Of a stretch of DNA of 34,342 nucleotides, positions 1 to 8,806 are shown in pieces. The notes beneath the pieces were generated by a model, which was not told the DNA's origin, did no database searches, and was given only the letters and a program-made list of their open reading frames with translations. Location: contig NZ_PHRF01000115.1 in assembly GCF_004151105.1 (NCBI RefSeq), positions 1-34,342 on the forward strand. The letters are read 5' to 3'. The position numbers were made by a program, and so were the translations under genes. Every line of letters starts with the position of its first letter. The first letter of the stretch is position 1. This DNA is from Streptomyces sp. L-9-10. GTDB lineage: Bacteria; Actinomycetota; Actinomycetes; Streptomycetales; Streptomycetaceae.

Positions 1-98
1 ACTTCCTCCACACCTACAACCACCACCGCAGCCACACCGCACTCAACGGACACCCGCCCATCAGCCGCGTTAACAACGTTACGGGTCAATACACCTAG
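1..98 (+). CDS. IS481-like transposase, C-terminal fragment (partial at window edge)
   Basis: The frame starting at base 3 is open from the window edge to a TAG at 96-98 and ends ...YNHHRSHTALNGHPPISRV..., which is the characteristic last stretch of the DDE integrase domain in IS481/IS3-type transposases (the NHHRPH-like motif, then G-x-PP-I-x-R, then a short N-x-x-GQY-type tail). The 5' part of the gene lies outside the window, so it cannot be said whether the element is complete. No terminal inverted repeat could be identified in the 36 bases between this stop and the next gene. Function, if intact, would be cut-and-paste or copy-out transposition. The assignment to IS481 rather than another DDE family rests on about 31 residues only. 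Confidence 0.75.
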   Translation, partial: FLHTYNHHRSHTALNGHPPISRVNNVTGQYT

Positions 99-134
99 AC
101 CAGTAAGTCCGAGGTGGTGTCCGTCCGGCAGGGC

Positions 135-1088
135 TTAGCTTCCTTCCGACGCGCGCCGGCCCGTCGCCCCGCGCCTGCCCCTGCCCGTGGTCCTGGCTCC
201 TTCCGGGGCCGCGGGCTGGGTGGCCAGCAGTACCTTCTGCAGTTCCCTGGCGGCGCGCGGCGGGGCGACGTCGCTGCGGTGGGCGAGCGCGATCGTACGG
301 CGCAGCCCCGGCCTGGCCAGGGCGGTGACCCTCAGATCGCGTGCCCGTGCCGCGACCATGCTCGGGACGACCGCCACGCCCAGACCGGCCCGTACGAAAC
401 CGAGGACGGCGTCCATCTCACCGCCCTCCACGGTGAACGACGGCTCGAACCCCTCGGCCCGGCACGCGGCCACCGTCAGGTCGCGCAGGTCGTAGCCGTG
501 CCGGAACATCACCAGCGGCTGGCCCTCCAGATCGGCGATCCTGGCCGGCCGCCGTGGGGCCGGGGCGGCGGCCGAGGAGACCACGACCAGGTCCTCGTGC
601 AGCAGCTCGACCGTGGTCAGCGCGGGCGACGCGGCCGGCAGCGGCATCACCACCAGGGCCAGATCCAGCGCCCCGCGCGCCAGCTCCCGTACGAGATCGT
701 GTGAGCCGCTCTCCTCGATCAGCAGCTCGATACCCGGGTGCAGATCGTGGAAGGCCCGCAGGACGTCGGGCAGCAGTCCGGTGCACAGGCTCGGCGGCGC
801 CCCCAGCCTGACCCGGCCGCGCCGCAGCTGGACCAGCTCCTGTACCTCGACGCGCGCGGTCTCGGTGTCGGCGAGGATGCGCCGCGCGAGCGGCAGGAGC
901 GCCTCGCCCGCGTCCGTGAGGGTGACGTTGCCGCGGGCACGGCTGAACAGCTCGGCCCCCAGTTCCTTCTCCAGCGCTCTGATCTGCTGGGAGAGGGAGG
1001 GCTGCGAGACATGGACCCGTTCCGCGGCGCGGGTGAAGTGCCGGGTCTCCGCGACGGCCACGAAGTAGAGAAGCTGCTGGAACTGCAT
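135..1088 (-). CDS. LysR-family transcriptional regulator, divergent from sdhCAB
   Basis: A 317-residue LysR-type regulator. The N-terminus (MQFQQLLYFVAVAETRHFTR..., residues 1-60) is the winged helix-turn-helix of the family, with the conserved AAERVHVSQPSLSQQIRALE helix pair. Residues from about 90 to 295 form the periplasmic-binding-protein-like effector domain (RLGAPPSLCTGLLP..., VVPSMVAA). The start at 1088 was chosen because family members begin at this MQ/ME-LxxLxYF position; an in-frame extension upstream to 1289 runs through the intergenic region and into the sdhC gene. It is divergent from sdhC with 94 bases between starts, and the shared region holds an inverted repeat with the LysR T-N11-A form, so control of the sdh operon and of itself is likely. 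The effector is unknown. The C-terminal ~25 residues are rich in Arg, Gly and Ala and look disordered. Confidence 0.9.
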   Translation of the reverse strand: MQFQQLLYFVAVAETRHFTRAAERVHVSQPSLSQQIRALEKELGAELFSRARGNVTLTDAGEALLPLARRILADTETARVEVQELVQLRRGRVRLGAPPSLCTGLLPDVLRAFHDLHPGIELLIEESGSHDLVRELARGALDLALVVMPLPAASPALTTVELLHEDLVVVSSAAAPAPRRPARIADLEGQPLVMFRHGYDLRDLTVAACRAEGFEPSFTVEGGEMDAVLGFVRAGLGVAVVPSMVAARARDLRVTALARPGLRRTIALAHRSDVAPPRAARELQKVLLATQPAAPEGARTTGRGRRGATGRRASEGS

Positions 1089-1108
1089 GGAGCCAGGGTA
1101 GACCCGCG

Positions 1109-1123
1109 ATAGGAACAGCCTAT
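1109..1123. promoter_or_regulatory. LysR-type binding box between lysR and sdhC
   Basis: ATAGG-N5-CCTAT, a perfect inverted repeat that fits the T-N11-A rule for LysR-family recognition sites (it also fits ATAG-N7-CTAT, the half-site spacing used by OxyR). Its centre (1116) lies 67 bases upstream of the predicted transcription and translation start of sdhC at 1183, which is where LysR activators usually place their recognition site. It lies 20 bases upstream of the lysR start codon, so it can also serve autorepression. Confidence 0.6.
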
Positions 1124-1144
1124 GGAGATCAGCCGCACCATGTC

Positions 1145-1175
1145 TTGGACCTCTCGGCATCGCGCGGCCTAGCGT
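1145..1175 (+). promoter_or_regulatory. Predicted leaderless promoter of sdhCAB
   Basis: TTGGAC (1145-1150) and TAGCGT (1170-1175) with a 19-base spacer. The -10 ends seven bases before the ATG at 1183, the geometry expected for a leaderless mRNA starting at the A of the start codon. There is no Shine-Dalgarno sequence before 1183. Confidence 0.45.
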
Positions 1176-1182
1176 GATGTCC

Positions 1183-1893
1183 ATGGCGCTGGCAACGCGG
1201 GGGACGGACCAACGGCCGTCCATGACCCGCACCCTCTGGGGATCGACGATCGGAAAAAAGACGGTCATGGCCGTGAGCGGCCTGATCATGCTCGGCTATC
1301 TGGTCGCGCACATGCTGGGCAATCTCAAGATCTTCTTCGGGCCGCCGGAGTTCAACGGCTACGCGCACTGGCTGCGGACCATTGGCGAACCGATTCTGCA
1401 CTACGAGTGGGCGCTCTGGATCGTCCGAGTCGTCCTCGTCGTCGCCGTCGTCCTGCACGCGGTCTGCGCCTACCAGCTCAGCCGCCGCGACCTGGCCGCC
1501 CGCCCCGACAAGTACGTCCACAAGCGGGCCCGCGCCGGATACGCCACCCGCACCATGCGCTGGGGCGGGATCATCCTCGCCCTGTTCATCGTCTGGCACA
1601 TCCTCGATCTGACCACCGGTACGGTGCACTCCGGCGGCTTCCAGGCCGGCCACCCGTACCAGAACGTCGTGGACACCTTCTCCACCTGGTACGGGAACGT
1701 CATCTACCTCGTCGCGATGCTCGCCCTCGGGCTCCACATCCAGCACGGCTTCTGGAGCGCCGCGCAGACCCTCGGAGCGGGCAACGCCACCCGCGAACGC
1801 GTCCTCAAGGGGACGGCCAATCTGCTGGCGGTGGCGCTGACCGCGGGATTCATCGCCGTACCCGTCGCCGTCATGACCGGAGTGGTGAGCTGA
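1183..1893 (+). CDS. sdhC: Succinate dehydrogenase cytochrome b subunit (SdhC, B-type)
   Basis: Membrane anchor of a B-type succinate dehydrogenase/fumarate reductase, 236 residues from the ATG at 1183. Five hydrophobic segments are visible, and histidines suited to ligating two haems b occur in the expected helices (VAHMLGNLKIF near the first helix, VLHAVCAY, VWHILDL, LHIQHGFWSA). It passes electrons between the FAD/iron-sulfur subunits and the menaquinone pool. The start at 1183 was preferred because a -10-like TAGCGT ends seven bases before it; a GTG/ATG pair lies at 1174/1177 and another ATG at 1222 (MTRTLWGSTIGKK). The gene is followed by sdhA after one base, so the three genes form one operon. 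Confidence 0.93.
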   Translation: MALATRGTDQRPSMTRTLWGSTIGKKTVMAVSGLIMLGYLVAHMLGNLKIFFGPPEFNGYAHWLRTIGEPILHYEWALWIVRVVLVVAVVLHAVCAYQLSRRDLAARPDKYVHKRARAGYATRTMRWGGIILALFIVWHILDLTTGTVHSGGFQAGHPYQNVVDTFSTWYGNVIYLVAMLALGLHIQHGFWSAAQTLGAGNATRERVLKGTANLLAVALTAGFIAVPVAVMTGVVS

Positions 1894-1894
1894 C

Positions 1895-3849
<1,955 letters not shown>

Positions 3850-3853
<4 letters not shown>

Positions 3854-4599
3854 GGCTCACCCTGCGCGTCTGGCGACAGCCGGACGCCGACGCCCCCGGC
3901 GCCATGGTCACCTATGGCATCGACGGCATCTCCGAGGACATGTCGTTCCTGGAGATGCTCGACACCCTCAACGAGGAGCTGATCCTCAAGGGCGACGAGC
4001 CGGTCGCCTTCGACCACGACTGCCGCGAGGGCATCTGCGGCGCGTGCGGTGTGGTCATCAACGGCGACGCCCACGGTCCCGAGCGCACCACCACCTGCCA
4101 GCTCCATATGCGGCACTTCGACGACGGCGACACCATCGATGTCGAGCCCTGGCGGGCCGGGGCCTTCCCCGTCGTCAAGGACCTGGTGGTGGACCGGTCC
4201 GCGTTCGACCGGATCATCGGCGCGGGCGGCTACATCACCGCCCCCACCGGCGCCGCGCCCGAGGCACACGCCACACCGGTGCCCAAGCCCGACGCCGACT
4301 TCGCCTTCGAACACGCCGAGTGCATCGGCTGCGGCGCCTGCGTCGCGGCCTGCCCCAACGGTTCGGCGATGCTCTTCACCTCCGCCAAGATCAACCACCT
4401 CAATGTGCTGCCGCAGGGCGCACCGGAGCGTGAGACCCGGGTCCTCGACATGGTCGCGACCATGGACGAGGAGGGCTTCGGTGGCTGCACCCTCGCCGGT
4501 GAGTGCGCCACCGCCTGCCCGAAGGGGATCCCGCTGCCGTCCATCGCGGCGATGAACAAGGAGTGGCTGCGGGCGACCCGTAAGGTCTCACGCTCCTGA
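3850..4599 (+). CDS. sdhB: Succinate dehydrogenase iron-sulfur subunit
   Basis: Electron-transfer subunit, 249 residues. The N-terminal ferredoxin domain carries C58-x4-C63-x2-C66 and C83 for a [2Fe-2S] cluster. The C-terminal domain carries C158-x2-C161-x2-C164-x3-C168 and C213, C219, C223 for the [4Fe-4S] and [3Fe-4S] clusters, so all three clusters are supported. It bridges the flavoprotein and the cytochrome b anchor. It overlaps the sdhA stop by four bases and is the last gene of the operon; the convergent MFS gene ends only seven bases downstream and no obvious terminator hairpin fits between them. Confidence 0.97.
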
Positions 4600-4606
4600 G
4601 CCTCCG

Positions 4607-5791
4607 CTACCGGGTCGCCGTCGGCACCCCCTCGTCCTCGTCGGCGGTCCCGCGCCGCACTCCCCGGGCGACCCCGGCGGTGGCGAGGGCGAGGGCCACC
4701 AGCAGTGCGCTGACCCACAGCGGTGCGCGGAAGCCGAGCCCGGCGCCGATCGCGACGCCGCCGGCCCACGGCCCGATCGCGCCGCCCACGTTGAACGCGG
4801 CCGTGGCGAGCCCGCCGGCCAGGGTCGGCGCCCCGGCCGCCGCGTAGAGCACCCGCGAGATCAGCGTGGCGCCGACGGCGAACGAGAGGGTCCCCTGGAC
4901 GAACACGAACGCGCCCGCCGCCACCGGGTTCCCGGCGGTCAGCGCGAAGACGGCCCAGCCGGCGAGCAGTGCCACGCCCCCGGCCACCAGCAGCGGGACG
5001 GGCCGTACGTCGGCGAGCCGGCCGCTGATGGTGACCCCGGCGAACGAACCCAGACCGAAGAGCGCCAGCAGGGCGGGCACCCACCCCGAACCGAGTCCGG
5101 CCACCTCGGTGAGGAGCGGCGCGAGATACGTGAACGTACAGAACGTCGCGCCGTTCACCAGCGCGCCCAGCAGCAGCGTCACCAGCAACCGGGGCTCGCG
5201 CAGCGCGCGCAGCTCCTGGCGCGCGCTCGTCCCCGAGGGGCCGGCGCCACCGCTCGGCACCGCCCGCAGGATCGCCACGACGGCCGGTACCGAGATGACC
5301 GCGACCGCCCAGAACGCCGCGCGCCAGCCCCACAGTTGACCGAGCAGAGCGCCGCCGGGAACGCCCGCGACGCAGGCGATGGTGACACCGCCGAGCAGCG
5401 CGGAGGTGGCACGTCCCTTGGCGTTCGGCTCGACCATGCCGGTCGCGGTCACCAGCGCCACCGCGAGGAACCCGGCGTTGGCCAGGGCCCCGACGATCCG
5501 GGTGACCAGCAGTACCCCGTAACTGGTGGTCACCGCGCCGACCACATGGACGGCGAGGAACGTGAGCAGGAAGACCAGCAGCGCGTGCCGGCGCGACCAG
5601 CGCAGAGCGAGCATCGCCATCAGCGGCGCGCCGATGACCATGCCGACGGCGAACGCGGAGGTGAGCGATCCCGCCGCCGGGATGGACACCCCCAGGTCGT
5701 GTGCGATGTCCGGCCCGAGGCCGGACAGCATGAACTCGGACGTCCCCATGGCGAAGACCGCCAGTCCGAGCAGATAGAGAGCGAATGGCAT
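4607..5791 (-). CDS. cml: MFS exporter, chloramphenicol-resistance (Cml/Cmx) type
   Basis: A 394-residue DHA1-type major facilitator with 12 predicted membrane segments. The N-terminus MPFALYLLGLAVFAMGTSEF followed by LSGL-x-PDIA-x-DLGVS matches the actinobacterial chloramphenicol exporter group (S. lividans Cml, Cmx/CmrA), as do RIVGALANAGF and the glycine-rich PGGALLGQLWGWRAAF of segment 5. It would expel chloramphenicol-like drugs using the proton gradient; other amphiphilic substrates are possible. The start at 5791 is set by the family N-terminus; the frame stays open upstream to 5941 but that part is not membrane-like. The C-terminal 15 residues are acidic and basic and cytoplasmic. It is monocistronic, convergent with sdhB and divergent from the HAD gene across a long region with several palindromes. 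Confidence 0.85.
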   Translation of the reverse strand: MPFALYLLGLAVFAMGTSEFMLSGLGPDIAHDLGVSIPAAGSLTSAFAVGMVIGAPLMAMLALRWSRRHALLVFLLTFLAVHVVGAVTTSYGVLLVTRIVGALANAGFLAVALVTATGMVEPNAKGRATSALLGGVTIACVAGVPGGALLGQLWGWRAAFWAVAVISVPAVVAILRAVPSGGAGPSGTSARQELRALREPRLLVTLLLGALVNGATFCTFTYLAPLLTEVAGLGSGWVPALLALFGLGSFAGVTISGRLADVRPVPLLVAGGVALLAGWAVFALTAGNPVAAGAFVFVQGTLSFAVGATLISRVLYAAAGAPTLAGGLATAAFNVGGAIGPWAGGVAIGAGLGFRAPLWVSALLVALALATAGVARGVRRGTADEDEGVPTATR

Positions 5792-5845
5792 AACAGGACT
5801 CCGCAACCACACCGTGGATCGTGTGACCGAATGAACCGGCAAGGA

Positions 5846-5863
5846 GTCGGCGCGGGCGCCGAC
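5846..5863 (-). promoter_or_regulatory. Hairpin in the 5' region of the cml-type gene
   Basis: GTCGGCG-CGGG-CGCCGAC, a perfect 7-base-pair stem with a 4-base loop, 55-72 bases upstream of the start codon. It could be an operator or a leader hairpin. I found no convincing leader peptide with a ribosome-binding site beside it, so attenuation is only a possibility. Confidence 0.3.
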
Positions 5864-6065
5864 AGGGCAGCGGTGGGCCGCGGGAGTATCCGTACGGACG
5901 CCGTTCATCGACGGTCCGGGCAGGAGATACGCGGCGACCACCGCGCGAAGGGCCCCGGCGTCAGGGAAGTGACACCCGGTCGAGGCCGAACACAGTCCGT
6001 ACTACGGCGATCCGATGGCGACGGGCCGCGGCCGGCAGCACCAACGGCCCCATGGGCCGCGGAGC

Positions 6066-6080
6066 TTGTCGACGCGACAA
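6066..6080. promoter_or_regulatory. Operator-like palindrome TTGTCG-ACG-CGACAA
   Basis: Perfect inverted repeat with six-base arms and a three-base centre, the size of a TetR- or MarR-type operator. It lies in the divergent region between the drug exporter and the HAD gene, 275 bases from the exporter start and 138 from the HAD start, and only nine bases from a second inverted repeat. No regulator gene sits next to it in this window. Confidence 0.35.
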
Positions 6081-6089
6081 CGTGAGCAG

Positions 6090-6109
6090 GCCACCGGACG
6101 ACCGGTGGC
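6090..6109. promoter_or_regulatory. Inverted repeat GCCACCGG-ACGA-CCGGTGGC
   Basis: Perfect 8-base arms with a 4-base centre, followed directly by TAGAGT (6110-6115), which looks like a plus-strand -10 element. It may be an operator overlapping the promoter, or a hairpin. The distance to the HAD start would give a leader of about 95 bases, so this may be an alternative promoter to the leaderless one at 6202. Confidence 0.35.
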
Positions 6110-6201
6110 TAGAGTCTTGACGCCTCGGGACTGGACATGGCGGCAGGTTAGCGGGGCCGGGCCCGCGATGTCGAACGCGCGGTGGTCCACGGGACAGCCC
6201 C

Positions 6202-6207
6202 TAGGCT
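6202..6207 (+). promoter_or_regulatory. -10 element of the HAD gene (leaderless)
   Basis: TAGGCT, followed by seven bases and then GTG (6215) and ATG (6218). This spacing suggests transcription starting at the start codon. No good -35 is visible and there is no strong Shine-Dalgarno sequence. Confidence 0.35.
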
Positions 6208-6217
6208 GGTGGACGTG

Positions 6218-6727
6218 ATGCGCACGACGGGGAGCGGGATGACGGGGAACAGCAGGCCGCTGGCCGTATTCGACCTGGACGGAACGCTGGCGGAGACCGG
6301 CCACCGTCAGCACTTCCTGGAGCGGCGGCCCCGCGACTGGAAGGGATTCTTCGGCGCGGCCGGACAGGACACGCCACTGGCCGAGGGCGTACGGCTGGTC
6401 GCGGAGGCCACCGAGGAGTGCGAGGTCATGTACCTCACCGGCCGTCCGGAGCGCTGCCGCGCGGACACCCTGGCCTGGCTGCGCGAGCACGGCCTGCCCG
6501 AGGGACGGATCTGGATGCGCCGGAACGACGACCGGCGGCCCGCGCGTACGACCAAACTGGAGATCCTGCGCAGGCTGGCCGGCGGCCGGAAGGTGCGGAT
6601 GCTGGTCGACGACGACGAACTGGTCTGTGACGCGGCCGAACGGGCCGGCTTCCGGGTCGTACGGGCCCGCTGGGCGAGCACGTCACAGGCGCTGAAGGAC
6701 GCGCAGGAGCGCGAGGGGCGTACCTGA
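6218..6727 (+). CDS. HAD-superfamily phosphatase, polynucleotide kinase-phosphatase-like
   Basis: A 169-residue member of the haloacid dehalogenase superfamily without a large cap domain. Motif I is FDLDGTLAE (nucleophile and acid aspartates), motif II is the Thr in MYLTGRPE, a lysine follows in RTTKLEIL, and motif IV is LVDDDELV. The LTGR sequence and small size recall the 3'-phosphatase domain of phage T4 polynucleotide kinase and related bacterial proteins; the true substrate could equally be a nucleotide or small phosphate ester. The start is uncertain: GTG 6215 and ATG 6218 sit seven to ten bases after a -10-like TAGGCT, while ATG 6239 lies after GGGGAG. It converges on the dodecin gene with a ten-base gap. 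Confidence 0.8.
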   Translation: MRTTGSGMTGNSRPLAVFDLDGTLAETGHRQHFLERRPRDWKGFFGAAGQDTPLAEGVRLVAEATEECEVMYLTGRPERCRADTLAWLREHGLPEGRIWMRRNDDRRPARTTKLEILRRLAGGRKVRMLVDDDELVCDAAERAGFRVVRARWASTSQALKDAQEREGRT

Positions 6728-6737
6728 CCTCGGCCGC

Positions 6738-6953
6738 TCAGTGGGTGTCGTCGAGGCGGAAGCCGACCTTGAGTCCGACCTGGTAGTGCTCGATGTCGCC
6801 GTCGACGATATGGCCCCGCACCTCCGTCATCTCGAACCAGTCCAGACCACGCAGCGTCTGGGAGGCACGGGCGACGCCGTTGCGGATGGCGTCGTCGATG
6901 CCCTCGTGCGAGGTGCCGACGATCTCGGTGACCCGGTAGGTGTGGTGGGACAT
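6738..6953 (-). CDS. Dodecin (flavin-binding storage protein)
   Basis: A 71-residue protein of the dodecin family: MSHHTYRVTEIVGTS at the start, the helix with IRNGVARASQTLRGLDWFEM, and the strand EHYQVGLKVGFRLDD. The tryptophan in GLDWFE and the glutamine in HYQVGLKV are the positions that sandwich flavin isoalloxazine rings in dodecins. Twelve copies form a hollow sphere that stores or buffers riboflavin, FMN or FAD (and CoA in some bacteria). The start at 6953 is preceded by AGGAGAG at good spacing; the open frame upstream to 7253 is not homologous to the family. It is monocistronic and divergent from the lipoprotein gene. Confidence 0.95.
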   Translation of the reverse strand: MSHHTYRVTEIVGTSHEGIDDAIRNGVARASQTLRGLDWFEMTEVRGHIVDGDIEHYQVGLKVGFRLDDTH

Positions 6954-7158
6954 GGCGTCGCTCTCCTGTTCACGTGTCACGGGTGGCGCGGTGTCACTCC
7001 ACCGTGCCCCACCGCCCGGCGCTCCGCGAGACGTCCGGAGCCGGATGGCGCTGAGGAAGAACGTCCGAAGGAGCGTCGTCCGTCCGGAGGGCGGGCCCGG
7101 GAGACGGGCGTCAGGGGCACGCGTCCCCTTCCGTCTGCGTTCCGTTCGCTTCCGGGAC

Positions 7159-7187
7159 TTGACCGGCCGTTTGGTCCATACCAAAAT
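7159..7187 (+). promoter_or_regulatory. Promoter of the DasA-like gene
   Basis: TTGACC (7159-7164) and CAAAAT (7182-7187) with a 17-base spacer. The spacer is largely filled by a palindrome (next entry). The predicted start near 7194 gives a leader of about 80 bases; AGAAGG at 7261-7266 is the ribosome-binding site. Confidence 0.5.
7170..7185. promoter_or_regulatory. dre-like operator (DasR/HutC-type GntR site)
   Basis: TTTGGT-CCAT-ACCAAA, a perfect inverted repeat. Its core TGGTC-N3-ACCA matches the core of the DasR-responsive element (consensus about ACTGGTCTAGACCACT) and of the 12-base repeats of Streptomyces chitinase promoters (TGGTCCAGACCT). It lies between -35 and -10, where bound repressor would block RNA polymerase. 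The DasR link is inference from similarity of the site and of the gene product. Confidence 0.6.
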
Positions 7188-7275
7188 CCCACACACCCGT
7201 GCGAACCCGGTTCGCTCCCCCCACGTCGGGCCCTCTCTTCCTGCTCCGTGCACTCACGCCAGAAGGTTGACCTAC

Positions 7276-8526
7276 GTGAAGAACCGCCCTCTCGCCTGTT
7301 CCGTGGCCCTTGTGTCCTCCGTCGCCCTCGGCGGCTGCGGAATGCTGCCCGGCGGGGACGACTCCGTGACGGTCACCGTCTGGCTGATGAAGGACAGCGT
7401 CTCGGACGACTTCCTCAAGCGGTTCGTGAACGACTACGAGAAGGAACATCCGTCCGTCCGGCTCGACATCAAGATCCAGGAGTGGACCGGGATCGGCGAG
7501 AAGGTGCTGACCGCGCTGGACGGCGAGGACACGCCGGATGTGATCGAGGTCGGCAACACCCAGGTCGCCCAGTACGCGGAGAGCGGCAATCTGCGCGATC
7601 TCACCCTGGAGTCGGTACGGGACCTGGGCAGCGAGGACTGGCTGCCCGGTCTCGCGCAGCCGGGCAGTATCAACGGCGCCCAGTTCGGCATCCCCTGGTA
7701 CGCGGCCAATCGCGTCGTGATCTACAACAAGGATCTGTTCGCGCTCGCCGGCATAGAGAACCCGCCCAAGACCAGGGAGCAGTGGCTCGACGACACCGCC
7801 GAGCTGAACCGCGGCGGGAACCAGGGCATCTACCTCGCCGGGCAGGACTGGTACACCCTGGCCGGGTTCATCTGGGACGAGGGCGGCGAGCTGGCCGTCG
7901 AGTCCGGTGGCGAGTGGCAGGGGACGATCCATACGCCCGCCGCGCTGAGGGGCATGGACTTCTACAAGGACCTCCAGTCGCTGGGCAACGGACCGAAGAA
8001 CTCCGACGAGGCCAAGCCCCCGCAGGCGGAGGTCTTCGCCGAGGGCGATGTCGCGCAGATCATCTCCACCCCCAGTTCGGCCCGGATCATCGAGGAGAAG
8101 AACCCCGAACTGAAGGGCAGACTCGGCTTCTTCCCCATTCCGGGCAAGAGCGCCGACAAGCCGGGGGCCGTCTTCACCGGCGGCTCCGATCTGATCGTGC
8201 CGAAGAACTCCAGCCACCACTCCGCCGCCGTCGAGGTGGTCAAGGCGCTGGCCGGCGAGACCTGGCAGACGGAGCTCGCCCGGACGATGAGCTACGTGCC
8301 GAACAAGACGACCCTCGCCGGGGTCATCCGCGGTGACGCGAGCACGGCCGCGATGGCCGAGGGCGCCGCGCGGGGGCGGGCCACCCCGAACTCCCCGCAG
8401 TGGGCGAGCGTCGAGGCCGACAACCCGATCAAGCCGTATATGACGGCCGTCCTGGAGGGCGAGGACCCCGAGGAGTCGGCGAAGGCGGCCTCCGATCAGA
8501 TCAGCGCGGAACTGCTCTCCGGCTGA
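7276..8526 (+). CDS. DasA-like sugar-binding lipoprotein of an ABC importer (orphan)
   Basis: A 416-residue extracellular solute-binding protein of family 1. The GTG start at 7276 follows AGAAGG and gives a lipoprotein signal peptide whose lipobox LGGC ends at C21. The mature part has the layout of the Streptomyces chitobiose/GlcNAc binding protein DasA: TVTVWLMKD, QEWTGIGEKVLTALDGEDTP, DVIEVGNTQVAQYA, PWYAANRVVIYNKDLF, the GGSDLIVP strand and PNKTTL near the end. It would bind a di- or oligosaccharide outside the membrane and hand it to an ABC permease. No permease or ATPase gene is adjacent, so it must share a permease encoded elsewhere, and Streptomyces sugar porters commonly use the shared ATPase MsiK. 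A dre-like operator in its promoter also points to amino sugars. An exact substrate cannot be assigned. Confidence 0.85.
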   Translation: MKNRPLACSVALVSSVALGGCGMLPGGDDSVTVTVWLMKDSVSDDFLKRFVNDYEKEHPSVRLDIKIQEWTGIGEKVLTALDGEDTPDVIEVGNTQVAQYAESGNLRDLTLESVRDLGSEDWLPGLAQPGSINGAQFGIPWYAANRVVIYNKDLFALAGIENPPKTREQWLDDTAELNRGGNQGIYLAGQDWYTLAGFIWDEGGELAVESGGEWQGTIHTPAALRGMDFYKDLQSLGNGPKNSDEAKPPQAEVFAEGDVAQIISTPSSARIIEEKNPELKGRLGFFPIPGKSADKPGAVFTGGSDLIVPKNSSHHSAAVEVVKALAGETWQTELARTMSYVPNKTTLAGVIRGDASTAAMAEGAARGRATPNSPQWASVEADNPIKPYMTAVLEGEDPEESAKAASDQISAELLSG

Positions 8527-8548
8527 GGCCACGGGCCGAGGCCACGGG
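8525..8548 (+). repeat. Stop-spanning direct repeat GAGGCCACGGG x2
   Basis: GAGGCCACGGG at 8525-8535 and 8538-8548, period 13. The first copy includes the last two bases of the TGA stop of the binding protein gene. Weaker GAGGTC/GAGGCC-CGGG relatives continue to about 8640. Confidence 0.7.
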
Positions 8549-8601
8549 AGAGGGGAGAAGGTCCCTGGTCGGGGCCGCGGGGCGAGGTCCCGGGCGGAGG
8601 G

Positions 8602-8631
8602 CGCGGCCTGAGGTCTCCCGCCGAGGCCGCG
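8602..8631. terminator. Candidate terminator hairpin after the binding protein gene
   Basis: CGCGGCCT at 8602-8609 pairs with AGGCCGCG at 8624-8631, 8 base pairs with a 14-base loop, 75 bases after the stop. No U-tract, which is common in this group of bacteria. Confidence 0.4.
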
Positions 8632-8806
8632 GGCCCGGGGCGAATCGCGCGGTTCCCGGACTCCCGGCCATTCAGCCGTCTCACATCCGCGCTCCGCCGT
8701 GTGGTCATGTCAAATCCAGTCGGCCACGGAAGAAACAAGGTGCCGGGCCCGTCGCGCGAGCGGCGGACCCCGGCGGCCTGCCTTCCCTACCGGCACAGGA
8801 GTCCGC

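Larger units (their letters stand above)
5792..6217. other. Long divergent intergenic region between the cml-type gene and the HAD gene
   Basis: About 425 bases without a supported gene. It contains a leader hairpin near the cml start (5846-5863), a perfect palindrome TTGTCG-ACG-CGACAA at 6066-6080, an inverted repeat at 6090-6109, and the -10 of the HAD gene at 6202-6207. The part from about 5870 to 6060 shows no clear signal. Confidence 0.5.
6954..7275. other. Divergent intergenic region between dodecin and the binding protein gene
   Basis: 322 bases. The right part holds the promoter and dre-like operator of the binding protein gene (7159-7187). The dodecin side has a good ribosome-binding site and two GTGACAC repeats, but no promoter that I would stand behind. 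No gene is supported here. Confidence 0.5.

Noticed and set aside
5792..5941. Leader-peptide attenuation of the chloramphenicol-type exporter
   Set aside because: A hairpin is present, but no short frame with a proper ribosome-binding site precedes it; the open frame there is merely in phase with the exporter gene.
8549..8806. PHO boxes upstream of olsBA, expected if ornithine lipids are phosphate-controlled
   Set aside because: No pair of 11-base GTTCACC-type repeats could be found; single partial matches are not convincing.
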